Source of the DNA: Crotophaga sulcirostris
Lineage: Eukaryota; Chordata; Aves; Cuculiformes; Crotophagidae
Assembly (NCBI GenBank): GCA_013397455.1
Contig: VYZB01000386.1
Location: 300,755-364,754 of the forward strand
DNA: 64,000 nucleotides
Direction of reading: 5' to 3'
Below are positions 27,925-41,649 of the stretch, in pieces. The stretch's first letter is position 1; each line of letters opens with the position of its first letter. Below the pieces are notes generated by a model. The model was not told the origin of the DNA, ran no database searches, and saw only the letters and a program-made list of their open reading frames with translations. A program made the position numbers and the translations under genes.

Positions 27925-28250
27925 CATAGTCTTAGGATCTAAGGCTAATTCAGGTTGGAAGGGATCTCAGGAGAACTCTAGGTCCGCCTCCTCCTCAAAA
28001 TAGGGTCAGCTCTGAGACCAGGCCAAGTTGCTCACACGTTATTCAGTTGGATCTTTAAAACCTCTGAAGATGGGAAGTGCACAAGCTTTTTGGGCAAACC
28101 CTTCCACTGCTTGACTGTCCTCATGGTGAAAAAGTTTTTTCTTATATCCATTCTGAAATTCTCTTTTTACTGTTGTCTATTGCCTCTCATCCTCCCACCA
28201 TGCATGGAAGTGAAATGCCTAGGTTTATCTTAAGCAAAATTCTTCATCCT
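27925..28250 (-). mobile_element. CR1 LINE 3' fragment, antisense
   Basis: The 3' end is at the left (TTCAGGTTGGAAGGGATCTC). The body continues through the reverse complements of the CR1 'gagcaacttggcct', 'ggttttaaagatccaactg' and 'ttttcaccatgaggacagtc' blocks. A 33-base stretch (28103-28135) is identical to one in the antisense CR1 near 63.5 kb (63553-63585), so the two copies derive from related elements. The right end (5' in CR1 terms) fades into unique sequence somewhere between 28215 and 28260. The left end may include a decayed TCATAGTCTTAGGATC tail. Confidence 0.85.
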
Positions 28251-30103
28251 TATTTTCAGTTTTCTGTGCTAACACCCACTTGAAGCATCGATGGAGTTCT
28301 TATGACCTGGCAGATAATTCTAAAACCTGGATGTAATTATGTGTTTCCTCAAATTCTATATGGAAGGACCAGGGGTTTACTAACATACCTAGAGAGTGCC
28401 GCAGGAGTTTTTGGAAGTTTCTAGTATTAAATACAAGTGTGTCTACCTGGAAGATGTCCTCCGTTTTGACTACAGGTCCAGTCAGAGACAGCAGTTGAAA
28501 CTTCTCTATGTTTGAAGGATTTTGGTGGGTTTGTGACTACTCTGAACTACTTGTTCCCAGAGCCTTGGTTCTCACAGTCTCAGGATGAGAAGTATAACTT
28601 TTTGTTCTTTCCCATGTTCCCATGTACTGTGCTGCTGTGGCACAACTGGAACAACAGATACTTATGTGACTACAGTGTGAGGTGGATCAGGGATTCTTTT
28701 TCTTCTGGGTCCTTAAAACCATATAGTTTCCCTAATCTGCTTCTTAGTGTTGCCCCATGCCCTCAGCACAGCTGAGGAGACAGCACATTTCTTTTTGGAG
28801 GCAGGATAAAACCAGAAGTGACTGAGGAAAGATGGGAGGAAAAAAACATGTAAGGTGGCTTTGCCACTGGATAGCTTGCCTGCATGCATAAGCAGCACAA
28901 GGGAAAGAAAGGTCATGGATCAGCAAGGGAAGTGAGCAACCTGGGTGGAAAGACAAGCCTTTGCTAGCTGAGATTTTTCTACCTTTTCCTTCCATGTACC
29001 TTGAACATCCAAAACCTCAGTCATGGAAGAAAGAAAGGGGGAGTCCAGCAGTAACTGTAAGAAAAGTCAAGGACTAGAAAAGAAAGGACAGGGTAACTTG
29101 GATGAAGACATACAGCTGTTCTTATTGAAAGTTTTTTGTCACTTAGATTTCAGTGATGGCATTCCAATTGAAAACCAACACTCATGAGATTCAAATGCCA
29201 CTGAGTCTGTAGATGTCTCCTGTGGATTTCAGACTAGGGTCTCCACGTCTTCTCAAAGAGATGTTTGCCATTGCCCTTCCATTCAATTAATGTAAAAATA
29301 CGTTCACGTAAAAAAGGAATGTTACCAATTCATAAACAAATAAAAAGTCAAAACCATTGGCGTTTTTCTTCTCCTTCTCTGTAAGGTTGGAGTGAAATGG
29401 TGGAAACCCAGCCTGTTTTCAAGAGTGATAACATTCACAGCATATCCATGCAAAAGGCTTTGGCACAAGCAAAAGAAAAAATAATAGTGCCTCAAGAATA
29501 TCCATCTCAAGTGTGGCTGAATTTAAAACATATTGTTAGTTTAGAGGATGATGGGTGAATATGTAGAGAATGTGGTATACACAGCAAGTGTGTCATGAAA
29601 ACAAGTAAAAGATTCCCAGCAATTGGAAACAGACCACTAGGGACTTCCTTCCAAATTGTTTTTAAAGAAAAAGCAGCAACTGTAGCCTTGACTGAATTTT
29701 GAGTTCACCCTAATGTTGTGTAAATAAAAAATGAATTTCCAGTAGTGAATGTTGCTGCACTGTATAGTTGTTGTTAGAATAATTTTGCTGATGACGTTTT
29801 GGTTTTTTTTTTATAGGAAAAAGCCAATGCAACCCAGTCAAAGTACACCTGATACTATGTAAATGATTACTTAGCAAAATGTGCAATAAGTTTAAAAAAA
29901 CGTGTGTTAATGATGATTTGCTCTGATCTCTAAGCCTCATATATTTGCAGTTTGTCTGGTTGAGGCTCTTTAAAACAAATAGCTCACAAATGAGTAATTC
30001 CACTGCTGAATATATCAACCAATCTTTATTGCATCCCAAATGATGAAGTATAATGGTTATACCAAGTGCTTAAATAAGCCATGGAGCAATTTGCAACAGT
30101 GAG

Positions 30104-30117
30104 ATATATATATATAT
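30104..30117. repeat. Short (AT)7 microsatellite
   Basis: This is an uninterrupted 14-base AT dinucleotide run inside AT-rich intron sequence. It is short, and is listed only because it could be polymorphic. Confidence 0.8.
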
Positions 30118-30870
30118 GCTGAAACCCACATTAAATTAATATTAGGTGAAGGAGTAAACCTGGAAATCTAAAATAAGAATAGATTTCTCATTGGTTATGT
30201 GAAACTATGAGAACCAGCTGCTGTTGGTTTCAGCAGGAATGCACAGATGTTCAGAGCTTTCAGTCTTACTGTCTCAAAGTACATAGCTTGTAAGGAGGGT
30301 AGCTTTAACACTTTTGCCAATATTTTTCCATCAGGACAGGGTCTATCATTTAGTGCTCCACCTTCCTAATGGGACCCTGGTTTCTCACTGGCAGGCCTAG
30401 GTAATTATCACAATCTGAATATCTGCATGCATACAGCAGGGTTAAGTATATCTTTGTGAGTGTACATCGTGCATTTGATGTAAGAATAAACTCCTGTTTA
30501 ACATGTGCCTAAGCACCTGCGCTATGCAAGTGTGTGTCTTCAGAGATAAAGGTATGTGTTGGTCTGCATATGCAACCACAGAAATATAAAGCAGGGGGCA
30601 GGGAGAAGAGGTCTGGAAACCAGTAAAAAATACGCTCTAATTGTTTTTATCTGTTTTGGATAAAAAAACTGGGTTTTGTCATAAATCAGTTTACTCAACA
30701 GCTATTTTAACATTTGTGTCTATGTTTTACATACAAAAAGTACATCTTGCAAAGAGCTTTTGATTAAGCGGACTATAAAATCATGCCTACACTCATCAAC
30801 TGCCTTATGATTAGCCATTGCAGCTCAGCTGTAGAGTGTCCCTAGGAAATGAAGGCTGGGGAGAACAGTC

Positions 30871-30898
30871 TGTGTGCGTGTGTGTGTATGCATGCACA
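30871..30898. repeat. TG/CG/CA-rich alternating pyrimidine-purine run (Z-DNA type)
   Basis: Twenty-eight consecutive bases alternate strictly pyrimidine-purine: TG repeats with one CG, then TATGCATGCACA. It lies within an otherwise unremarkable part of the intron. Long GT/CA-type alternating runs are the classical B-to-Z transition sequences. Confidence 0.75.
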
Positions 30899-33800
30899 GG
30901 AGCACCTTTTGAAGCACATGGTGTTAATAAAAAATCCCCTGTATTTTCAACTATTACTTCTCTGATCAGAATATGAATTAGGCTACAGAGAATAGCCAAA
31001 CAATAGAAGGCACAGTTGGGAACAATTATATTATTCTTATCATACTCATCGTCAATTTCTTTCATCTTGCTAGTCTGAGACACACATGGATCATAGTAGC
31101 AACAACCTAAACCTGTTCTGCACAAGGATTCTGCTTGTAGGGATTTAAATATTCTTTACATTTTGTCATTGCATAGCTAAATGCTTAGTGTACTTTTTAT
31201 GCTTCTTGTGTTTGATCTGTTCTCAGGTTATGGCTTGTCTATAGTTTTCTATTTCTAAGTGTTGTTGCTCTTTAACAAGAATATAGCTTTAGGACTACTC
31301 AGGTTCTGCCTGAAAGGAAAAATTAAAGGCTTTTCTCCCTCTTCTGATTAACGGACAAGTAAGTAGAGCCTTTAATTTCTGTTTTTCTCTAGCTTACCTA
31401 CTGTTCTTTAATGTTAGGTACTGATTTTAGCTTGCTACCCTGATATTTTAGTATTGGTTTTGCACCTTGGAGGTTGTGATTTGTGTGAATTTAATACTTA
31501 AGGGGGAAAAAGGTCAAGTTGACTATTCAGTAAACTGAAGCGCTGGGTTTTGCTAAGAGTAATTGCAACTTGGGCAGTGTCCCCACGTGAAGAAGGAAAC
31601 CCAGCTATTTTAGTGACACTGGAAATCATGAAGAATATTTCAAACCCACCAGTAATCTGCTCAGGTAAATTGCTGTACGCAACAGTTGGCATCTTTTAAA
31701 TTTCCTGGGGAGCATAGATTTTTATGATCCGGTATCTACAGTAGCTTTTCCCAGATGATACAGCTTAACTCACAGGTCTGAGGAGTATAGAAAGATGATG
31801 ACATTCCTGTGTAGCATAGCAATGTCCAAGGCATTATGTGAAGTTGTACCTGGCCAAGAAATACGAAGTTGCCTTGGAAATCTCTATCTTTCTTAGGAGG
31901 AAGAAAGAGAAAAAATACAGCTTGGTAGGCAGGAAGAAGGACTTTTTCTGGTGTTGCATGTGTCTGTAACATTTGTAATACCAGCTTATTTTGGTGTAAG
32001 TCATATTCAGGTGTTCTGGAGATTCTGCTATTTAAACAATAACTCTCCAGAATGGTGGATTTAATGAGCAGAAAAGGAAATATAATCAATAGTGCTTTAT
32101 ATGAGATTTTTGGTCTAAGCTGAAATAAAATGTTGGGTGGAATTTGTTTCCATTGTTATGCTACGTATTTGGAAGAAATACATCTTCATATTGCTGCAGT
32201 CTCTTTCCTAATACTTGCATTCTTTATTTAGATATAAATCTTTTATATGAATTGTTGAAGTGTGCAGTATTTTACACCACTGGGCTGTTAATCTGAGCAT
32301 TATTATTAAGCGTAATGAGAAAAAACATACAAACCAAACCATCAGAAAAAGGAAATCTGACTTCTGAGCGTGGCAAACACTGAATTCCTGCAATAACCAA
32401 TGCTTTCTGCAGGAATTGGAGGTGCTCAGCATTGCTGAAGAAGAAATTCATAATATCTGCTGAGAAGTGGGTTTCTGCTAACTTAAACCGGTTTACTGCC
32501 TGTTCCTTGCAGGCATGGTAGATGTTTTTTAGAAATGTGCAGGATTGGTATGTACAGTCTTTATTTGTTGATTTTTTTTTCCTGAGGTCTGTGTCTTCTC
32601 TACACCTTTTATCCATGATACAAAAAAGCTGATAGCTGCCTGTGAGGTGGCAGATTTTTGTAGGAAAGACAGAGAGAATATGGACAGCCTGTGCAAATGG
32701 CAGTCTGAAGTGTTGATTATTAGCTTTGGTGTAAGAATCTACTTTACCATTTGGTGATTCCAAGTCACTGGATTCCTTCCTGAAGACATAAGCTTGCTTG
32801 TTTTCTATAGACGACACCACAACATAATAAATAGATTATCCCATCTGTCTTCCTTTGTGTCACAACAGTTTTCTGGTAGCAACTGCTCAAAAGGAAAAGT
32901 GAGACCAGAAAAAGCATTTCTTGGCTTTTAGTTGTTTTGCAGTGATATATTTGTGTTTGAAATGGGGCAAGATTAGCACTGTGAAGCCAGCTAGCTCAGT
33001 AGGCCATCAACTTTGAGGTCAGGGAAGAAGCGTGAGGAGAACACATATTTTTCTACAGTAGACCTAGAGCTGCTATAGGAACGTGTCAGGCTAATACATT
33101 CTTCACCCTAGTGCTTTGAAAAGGGGTTGTAAAAAGCTGAGGTGTGGTAGTGAGTAGTAGAGATACATCCTTTTTTGGTGGTTCTCTCTATGAGTCCTGT
33201 TTGTTCTATGGGAATGAGAAAATATTTTTGACTAGTCAAGCACGGAACAGGGAGCCACTGGTACTTGGGAATCATTTATATTTATCTTTTTTATGAGTTT
33301 TATAATCAGATAACAAGTGGTAAGACATATCCAAATGCCCAAGTGCATGGCTGTCTGGAAATGTCTCTCCACTGTGTACACTGCAACAGCCCTGCTTTTC
33401 ATAGGGTTTGGTCAATCCTTTCATATTTCTTATATCTTTCCTGTACTTTTTCAAATCCTTACCAATCAGGTAAAAATAATCTTTTCATTGGCAATAGAAA
33501 TGATCTTTGTGTGTCTGAAAAGCATCTTAAAAACCATGGGTTTTTGACCATAGATCAGTTTAAAATACATATTTGCACACAGAAAAGTGTATGGCGGCTT
33601 TAAACTTGGAGTACCGTCTATATTGAATTTAAACAAGCTTGTCTTTGAAATAAAATGCTTGCAATTGAAAATAATGTTGTGCATAGGAACACAATGTCCC
33701 TTTCTGGTTGGACCACAGAGGCTTAATCACTAGTATTACTTTTGGATGCACAAGTTTAGCGGCAAGCTTTCTACTGACATTTTCTGCCACAGCGCTAGTT

Positions 33801-35609
33801 CTCTCGTGCGTTCTTCCTGGTACTTGGAAAAGGTAGAGCAGCTTCTCTAACAAGTTTAATATCTTCATTGGCTGTTACCCATCTTAATTTTTTGGTGTCA
33901 TATTAAGTATTGACTTTATTTTGTCAGGCAGGCTTCTCTGTAATAAGGTGTAACTTTTAGAGTACTAGAAAGATTGTGTTTGTTCTTGTGTATGTGCATG
34001 TACGTGAGCATTTGTGATAAGTCTTCGGGGGGGATTTTTATTCAGAAGTACTTCACTAGCATTGGAAAAGGTGAGTAAATAAAATGTTATGAAGAGCTAC
34101 CAAGTGACCACATGGTATGGAATGTACACAATTAAACTCTTTCTTGTTTTGCTCCTTCAGGGAAGCTATAGTATGGCTTAAGAAAGAAACTCGTCTCTTC
34201 AAAGTGTCACCATAGGGCTTAACTTTAGGTGAGAAGGGGATAGAGCCCTCTTGGTGGCATGCACCACACAGCAGAGAGGGATCTGGTACACAGATTTGGC
34301 CAGGTACAAAGCTGCTGCTCCTCCCAAGGGCCTGCAGCCACTTCATCCCACAATGAAAGCTGAGACATCTCTAGAAAGACAGCTTGTGCCCTATTGCACC
34401 TCCTTGCTCAACCTGCATCTGGAACGGGTGTTTTACCTTTGAGAACAGTTTGATTTACAGTGTTTCTTGATAACGTTGTTTGCTTTCTTATCTTTTCCGC
34501 AACGTACTTTCTCTATTTCTATAATTCTATGATCGTTTTTCCCTAGGGATGAGGGAGGTAAAGGCAAAGAGAGTGCTCTGCCAAGATGAGGAACAGCAAT
34601 GACTTGTAACCCAGTGCTGTTTTAATTGTGCAGGCTGCTGCTGACAAACAAGCCAGTCTTTCTGGCAGACGTGATTTTCTTCGAGTTATTGATCTCTAGA
34701 GGGAAGTCTGACACCCCGTCCCCTTTTTCATCCCCATGAAGGGCTGTGAACTGCACTAGTTGGAGTGGGAACTGGGTTATTATTTGATTGATGCGACCTG
34801 TGAGTGTGTGTTGCCAAGTCCAGTCAGTTGCAGTATCTGTATACAAATGCTTCTTGTGGCTGATTGTAGCTTTTGCTTGGGTTGTTGTCTCAAACAAGAA
34901 CAGGGCCAGAACTGGGACTCCTAAACATAGGCTAGAAATCAAACGTTTCCATCGCCCATGATAAGTTAAAACCTTTAGGAATGAAAAGGAACCAGACTGG
35001 TTAGAAAGGAAAAAGAGAGGAAAATAGGAATGGCTGTGGGAATGTTTGGGCAATCTTTCCCCCTTCCTGCAGCCCTAGAAGACTTAATTGCATAGTGCTG
35101 CTGCCATGCCTAAGAGGAGTTGTGTCTAAGGTGGTGTATACTCAGTTCTCTTCAGTAGCTCAATGTCTTTATGCTGTCCTTCATACTTGCTTTAAGGTAA
35201 GCAATCACTAAACTAGAAAAAGAAAAGAGATTTGGTTTGGTAATAGTATCATTATCACAAAGGGATGAAAGGAGCAATTTTCTTAAAGAGAAAAGACCTG
35301 TTATGCTATACTTGACCATCCCACTCAAGTATGCCATCTCCCATGAGGGCAAATGGCAAGTGCTGGGAGAACAGCAGAGCAAGTATGAAAGCAGTGTGAT
35401 CCTTTTCTACTTTTACTAATCCTACTTAAAGTCATAAGAGAGCTGCAGAACCGAAAATGTGGTTGGATTGCTCTGTTTAATAGTGACTAGACTGTCCTCC
35501 ATGAATTTGTTTAATCCCTTTCAGTTCCATGTAACAAGTCTCTAGTTATGGTATGGGCAGTGTGGAAAAGATGCACCCTTTAGTTCATTTGAAACCAGAT
35601 GCCTCCCTT

Positions 35610-35623
35610 GCTCTCTCTCTCTC
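35610..35623. repeat. Short CT microsatellite
   Basis: A run of about six CT units lies in the intron between exons A and B, within a wider pyrimidine-rich stretch. Confidence 0.7.
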
Positions 35624-35939
35624 CTTTTCCCATTGCTTCTGTGAGAAGTAATGAAGGGTCCTTCCCTTTCCACATTAAATGAATTAATGGTTTGAAGTCA
35701 TTTGGGTCACTCAAAGGCACTCACATGATTTTCAAGCCAAAGACAGAGCATTCTCACCCCTGCGTGGAAAAAAACCCACTTCCATTCAAAATGGTCCGTG
35801 TACAAGCAGAGTGCCTGAAATCCAGGGAGCACATGGTGTTCCCATGGACACATGGTGTTCCTCATATGCAAGCTTGCTGAGGTGAAGAGCTCTGTTATGG
35901 GGAGCAGACTTCTCTCCAAAAAGGGCTGATCATACTTGT

Positions 35940-36472
35940 GTGTTCATTTCACACCTGAAATACTGTGTCCAGCTCTAGAGCCCTCAGCAAAGGAAAGACA
36001 TAGACTTGTTGGAGTGGTTCCAGAGGAGAGCCACTAAGATGATGAAAGGCCTGGAACACCTCTCCTGTGAAGAGAGGCTGAGAGAATTAGGGTTGTTCAG
36101 GTTGGAGAAGAGAAGACTCCGAGGAGACCTTATTGCAGCCTTTCAATACTTATAGGGGCTTATAAGAAAGATGGGAAATAAAATTTAACAGGGTCTGTAG
36201 CAATAGGACAAGTGGTAATGCTTTTAAACTAAAAGAGAAGTTTAGACTAGATATTAGGAAGAAACTTTGTTTGCTGAGGGTGGTGAAACACTGGCACAGG
36301 TTGCCCAGAGAGGTGGTAGGTGCCCCATCCCTGGAAACATTCAGAGTCAGATTGGATGGGACTCTTGAGCAACTTGATCTAGTTCAAGATGTCCCTGCTC
36401 ACTGCAGGGGAGTTGGACAAGATGACCTTCATGATCCCTTCCAATCTAAACCATTCCATGATTCTGTGATTC
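35940..36472 (+). mobile_element. CR1 LINE, 5'-truncated, 3' third with ORF2 C-terminus
   Basis: The fragment runs from an ACACCTGAAATACTGTGTCC block through GAGAGGCTGAGAGAATTAGG and TTAGACTAGATATTAGGAAG to a CCATGATTCTGTGATTC tail. A stretch from about 36275 still reads as the end of the CR1 reverse-transcriptase ORF2 (HWHRLPREVVGAPSLETF). That matches the conserved 'LPREVV' C-terminal signature of these LINEs. Upstream the frame is broken. It is non-functional because it lacks the endonuclease and the reverse-transcriptase core. Confidence 0.9.
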
Positions 36473-36660
36473 CCTGAGAAGCTCAGAGCACCACTGGAGG
36501 CTAATGCCCTTCTGCCATCCCCCATAGGAGGACAGAGCAGTGCATCAATCCCAAACTGGACTGTTTGCTTTGGTTTTAAGAGCTTGATCCCAGAACTTCT
36601 CTGTATGCTTGTTAGACTTTATAGACGTTCTCAATTGAAATTTCCCCATTTCACACATTG

Positions 36661-36740
36661 GATATGTGTGTGTCTGTGTTTTTACACATAAATATATATG
36701 TATGTGTCTACATGTATGAATATATAGAATTAACTATATA
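36661..36740. repeat. TG/TA-rich simple sequence
   Basis: Imperfect TGTG, ACAC and TATA dinucleotide runs follow one another for about 80 bases. They form a low-complexity patch just downstream of the sense CR1 element, and no unit is long enough to call a single microsatellite. Confidence 0.6.
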
Positions 36741-39504
36741 TAACTAAGAAAAATATTGCTTTGGTGAACGGAAGATTAGAAAACTTATCATAATGGAACA
36801 TTGTGACAGTGAATTTTAAGCCATGACAGCCAAGAAATTCAAAATTATGTTTCCTGCATCAACCATAATTTGTCTACGCTGGTCAAAAATACAAAAGTGT
36901 AAATCTAGGAGCATACACACTAGCACAGGAAACTTCATTATGTGCAAGGGGCCTAAGTTACAGCTGTAAATTTCCAAATTTGAATTTCATGCCTGTTATG
37001 TGTTTAAATTTCCTGTGATAACATTGAATTAATGTAGTTTTGCCATGGAATATATTAAGAAAGGCTTAGCTATTATTGGACTGTAGCTTTCATTTTGATG
37101 AGAATATGATATTGCAATAAAACTGTATAGTTTATGTACATATTTCTCCAAAACACGGGCAGTGCAGGACTGTTAACGCTTGACAGCCATGATGCTGCTA
37201 AGTCTCATATTTTTCTGACTTAGACTCATGATGGCAGTAAAACATGGCTGGCTTTTTAATAATTTGGCTGCTGCAGAGTTGCTAACCCAGTTTTTGGGAC
37301 ATGTCATTGTTAACCTTGCATTTGTGTCACTGCTGTCAAAATACAAGTACAGCTTTTTCCTCTGCAGTGTTTGTCTCTTGTTTGTTGTGTCTCCCCATCT
37401 GCAGCAAGCAGCAAGGAGGGAATCAAGTGAACAGCCACAGCACAGAACTTCTCCTGTCCCTTCCGTGTGTTGCACTCAGGGTTACTGCATCTGGGAAAAT
37501 GCTGGGTGCTTTTTTTTCCGTAATGCCAGATATTTGTGGAAAGTGCTGGGGTTCATCCTGGTTTTCAGACCTCTGGACTAGAGACACTCTGTGGCTTTCT
37601 GCCAGCTTATTCACTGGCACTGGCTGTGCCTCATCCTTAGCTTTTTTTCCTCTAGAGGTGGGGGCTTCTGCCATGCATTGTATTTTTTCTCCTGTGCAAC
37701 TGTGAGGTATCTGGATCCAGATCAGCTGATGATCCTTTCCTGAGTGCAGATGAACAGAGCCTACTTTTATGGTGACCACTTAATTCCTGCAGCCAAGGTG
37801 TCCAGGGTAGTGCCCTAGTGTGGCAATGTACACAGAGCCCAAATTTTATGCTGGCAGATGAGTTCTGGTGGATCCTTTTGCTGCTTAAGACAGCTGCCTC
37901 CCAATGCCTCAAGCTGCTGCAATACTTCCTCCAGCATATATTAGCATAAACCTCTGAGAGAGGCAATTTTCAGCTGGCTATACAGAACTGCAATGGTGGA
38001 AGAGCAGGCACGTGCTTGTTTTATCAGCTGTAGCAGGGGCAGTAATCTCAGACAGAAAGGTAGAACAGAAGGCTGGGGATGAAGAATGCCCTCAACTGTC
38101 ACAAACCCATGTAGAAGATTCGCAGCCCTGAGTTTTCAATGAGGTGGTACTCAGGTACATATAGGCATGGGTGAGGCATGCTGGCAGAGCAGGGTACAGC
38201 ACTGGTGTCCAGCTACTCATTTTTGTACTTAAATTAGCATCCTGAGAGGGAAAAGCCTGCAGTTTTAGTAATTACTTGGCTTATTAATTAACCGAAGAAG
38301 GAACTGTGACTAATGACTAGTAAACATGTATCATTAATGGTGGATCATCATAAGCTTCTATTTTATTATTTAAAAAAATGATAGTAATTCAATACTTCTA
38401 AATGCTGAAAAATGCAATGTCACTATTTGCAATATTCCCTACAATGTGGGCTCAGTGGAGTCCTATAGATAGTGTAATTACTGGGAAAGCACTCTTGTTT
38501 TCTGAGGCTGTTGAAAAATGTCAAAGGTAGCGCATGGCAGTGTTTGAAATGGAAAGTAAACAGAACATTTAAAGTAGCACTGTGGTGACAAAGCTCTGAT
38601 GGGACCAAAGAAGTGTTGCAGAGCTGTCTGTGCATTAGCCAGGCCTGGCTAGCGCCTCACAGCAGCACACTGCAGGTGGGATCAGTTCTACCTCTTCCTA
38701 AACCTCTTTTCAGTTTTTCAAAAACTTAAGGGGGATGGTCAGACAGTGGGAGGAGGTATGCTGGGGCTTCCAGTCTTGGGCAGTGTGGTAGGAGTCAGCC
38801 AAGCCCTGGGGAATGGAGCCAACCAATGTCCTGTTAGCTTCTCCAGGCATTGTGCTGAACAACATCTATGTCGGGAAGAGGATGTAGCTGGAAGTGGTGC
38901 CTGGAGGTGACTGCAGAGCACAACATGTAGTGGGAAGAACACATTGCTGTGGAGAGGGACCTCTAAAATGTCTGTAAATTCATGAGGAAAAAGTCTTCGG
39001 TGCTACCATTTGCCTTGAACCTGGAAAGGGATTGAAGTCACTGGGCTTTAGACCGCTCTGTTGCTAAAAGGGAAAAGAGTATAGAAAGAAGGGTAATGAT
39101 GGCGATGGGATCTGTTGGACCATGGTGTGTATTTGCTGGGATACCTGAATACAAACTTGGTAACATCATCTTGACCTGCCAGTTGGAGATTCTTGTCCTA
39201 TCCCCCTGACATTTTATGTGTAGGTAATAAACAATTATGTAGCTCATGTAGCTCTACAACAAACAGATCAATACATTTGAGAACTAAGAATTTTATCCTT
39301 GTACTAACTTTAATGTTGATATAATACTTACTGTAATAATATTGACTGCAGCCAGGTGGTGAAGGGACAATATAATACAGGATTATTGCCTTGTCTTTTA
39401 CCATAAAAGATTTTTCTGCATTATAAGGCTCTGAGAAAAGGTTAGTACTTAATAATAAAAAGTTATGCTCACTCTTTTAAGCACTTGTCCTTCCGGTCTA
39501 TGTA

Positions 39505-39550
39505 ACACATACAAACATACACATATGCATGAACACACAAAAATACAGCA
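39505..39550. repeat. CA-rich simple sequence
   Basis: Degenerate ACACATACAAACATACACAT-type sequence, with CA and ATA units, spans about 45 bases. Apparent coding frames that cross it are artefacts. Confidence 0.55.
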
Positions 39551-41649
39551 GTTCCGTATGTAAGCTGGTAATGCCATGGATTGACTCAAAGGAGTTTTCT
39601 TATAGATTCGATAATCCAGGAGGGCCAGACCCTTATGGTTTGTTACGTCTTTCAGTAACTTTGCTCCCATGGAATTTGATGATACTGTAATGTATGCCAA
39701 ACTGTTCCAAGTACGTTTGCTAGATCTGACCACAATGGGTCCTTGTGTACACCTCATTTTAAGTGGGAGAAAAAGTGCTGTTTTCATATATCTGACTAAT
39801 TCTGCTGCTTTTGAACTTGGTAGCAAATACTCGCTCACTCACTACGAATTGTGGGTACTCTGCTACTTCAGGGGTTTAGAATATTACTGAATTACTTAAG
39901 TGTGTGAATGTTTTTCTTCAGTGTCCTTATACCTGTGGGAACGAAAGAAGGTACCTACCCAAATGTAATGGTCATGCCTAGGCCCATGAGCCACATCTTC
40001 TAGTTGAATAATTAAATATCCTGAAGCTGCGAGTTCTGTGAGTTTTGGATTAGTCCCTGCAAGCTTAGAAGTATGTTCTCTAGGTTACTGAAATATAGCA
40101 GTAATAAATAGAGTGGTAGATGCGGGTGAGAAGAGAATATAAGGGTCTACTGCGGGACAGTAACTTTATTTACACTAACACATGTATCAGGTTGTTGACT
40201 GAAGAGTATCTCCAGTGTTTGCAGCTGTGTCATTCACGTAGCTGGTGAGATGTTTACGTTCAATTCATCAGTGTTTCCTCAAAACCTCTTATGTGATGGC
40301 TTTATTGTGTGATTGGGTTTTTCTTAATTTAGTGTACAGGATATGAATTTATTTGGCAAATGTGTTCCTTTAACAAGTTGCCTAAACATTGATGATTCAC
40401 AATTTTAGTCACTGAGGGTTTATTAATTTAAAACTTGCATTGTATTCCTTATCAGATATTTATTGACTGGTTTACATTGCACAGAACAAGATTTGTATAA
40501 ATCAGCGTGCTGTAAATTTGTTTTTTTAAAAGGTTTATTGCTTTAGCAGGTATTCACTTAGGATTTCACTGTTCCCAGGCATGGAATACATTTTTGAGTG
40601 AGATAATATACTGCACAGACCAAGGTGTACACATCAACTGTCATATGCATATAAGCAAAATAAGAAAAGATGTGTTCTTCTGTAGATCCCAACAATCTTG
40701 TGCAAAAGTACTTATTTCAACTGCCGTGCATTAATGGAAGGCAGAAGTAAGATATTGCACGACCTAGAGGGCATGAAATAAGAGTATTACAATTTTCTTT
40801 TCTTCAAAGGGGAAAACGTCTCAACAAAGGCAAGATCTCAGATGCATTGACTCCAAAGAAGTTTCATGAAAACTGAAAAACTAATAATTGTCTAGTTTTC
40901 TTTTTCTTCCTGTTTTTGCAAATAACAAGTTACACTGTTCTGACCACAAGATGAGGTCTTACTGTCTGCAGCAAAGATGCCCCTTTATGTTTAAGAGTCT
41001 GTTGTGGTTCTTTTGGAATTAATAACTATGCTAACAGCGATCCATTTTTTATTGTTGTAGATGTTTGAATGTCTGCAAAAATGACTGGGAAATGAACTGC
41101 TCCTTCTTTTTAAGCCAAAGTGTGTTTCTTAATGTAACCTTTTAATAATATGACACCTACTGATAAGACTTTCTTAGCGTGAAACTGGACAGCACAAATA
41201 ATAAACATTGTTTATTTAAGAAAGATAAAAAAATCCATATAAATTTTAAACATGAATGTGATAAGAATTTGTGAACCTGTAAAAATCCTGAAAAATGCTT
41301 TTAAAAAGTGCAGTTCTACCTAGTGAATAATCATGTTAAAATGATCTCTTCCTTTTAAATAGCTCTGACCCAAAAGTGTATACAGGCTCATACACGCTTA
41401 TTTTAGCAAACAAAAAAGTTTTTCTTGTGAATGAATGAATCGAAGTGATTATGAAAGCATCTTTAAAATAAGTTTTCTAGTATAAAGTCTTGCATCTCAG
41501 TTGTTTAAGAAGTCAGTTTGCACTTCAAAAAGCATTTCAGAAATCTTCTAAACTGTGTGCTCTGTGCATTATAGAAGTTCAAAATAGTTGTAAGCACACC
41601 TACCAATCCAGGCACTGATAAAAATATGTTTTAAAAAATTTTTTTTCAG

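Noticed and set aside
37228..37780. Overlapping open frames of 100-134 codons on both strands.
   Set aside because: They shadow each other in a locally GC-richer patch. None has a recognisable domain, and no splice or transcript signal points to one frame over another.
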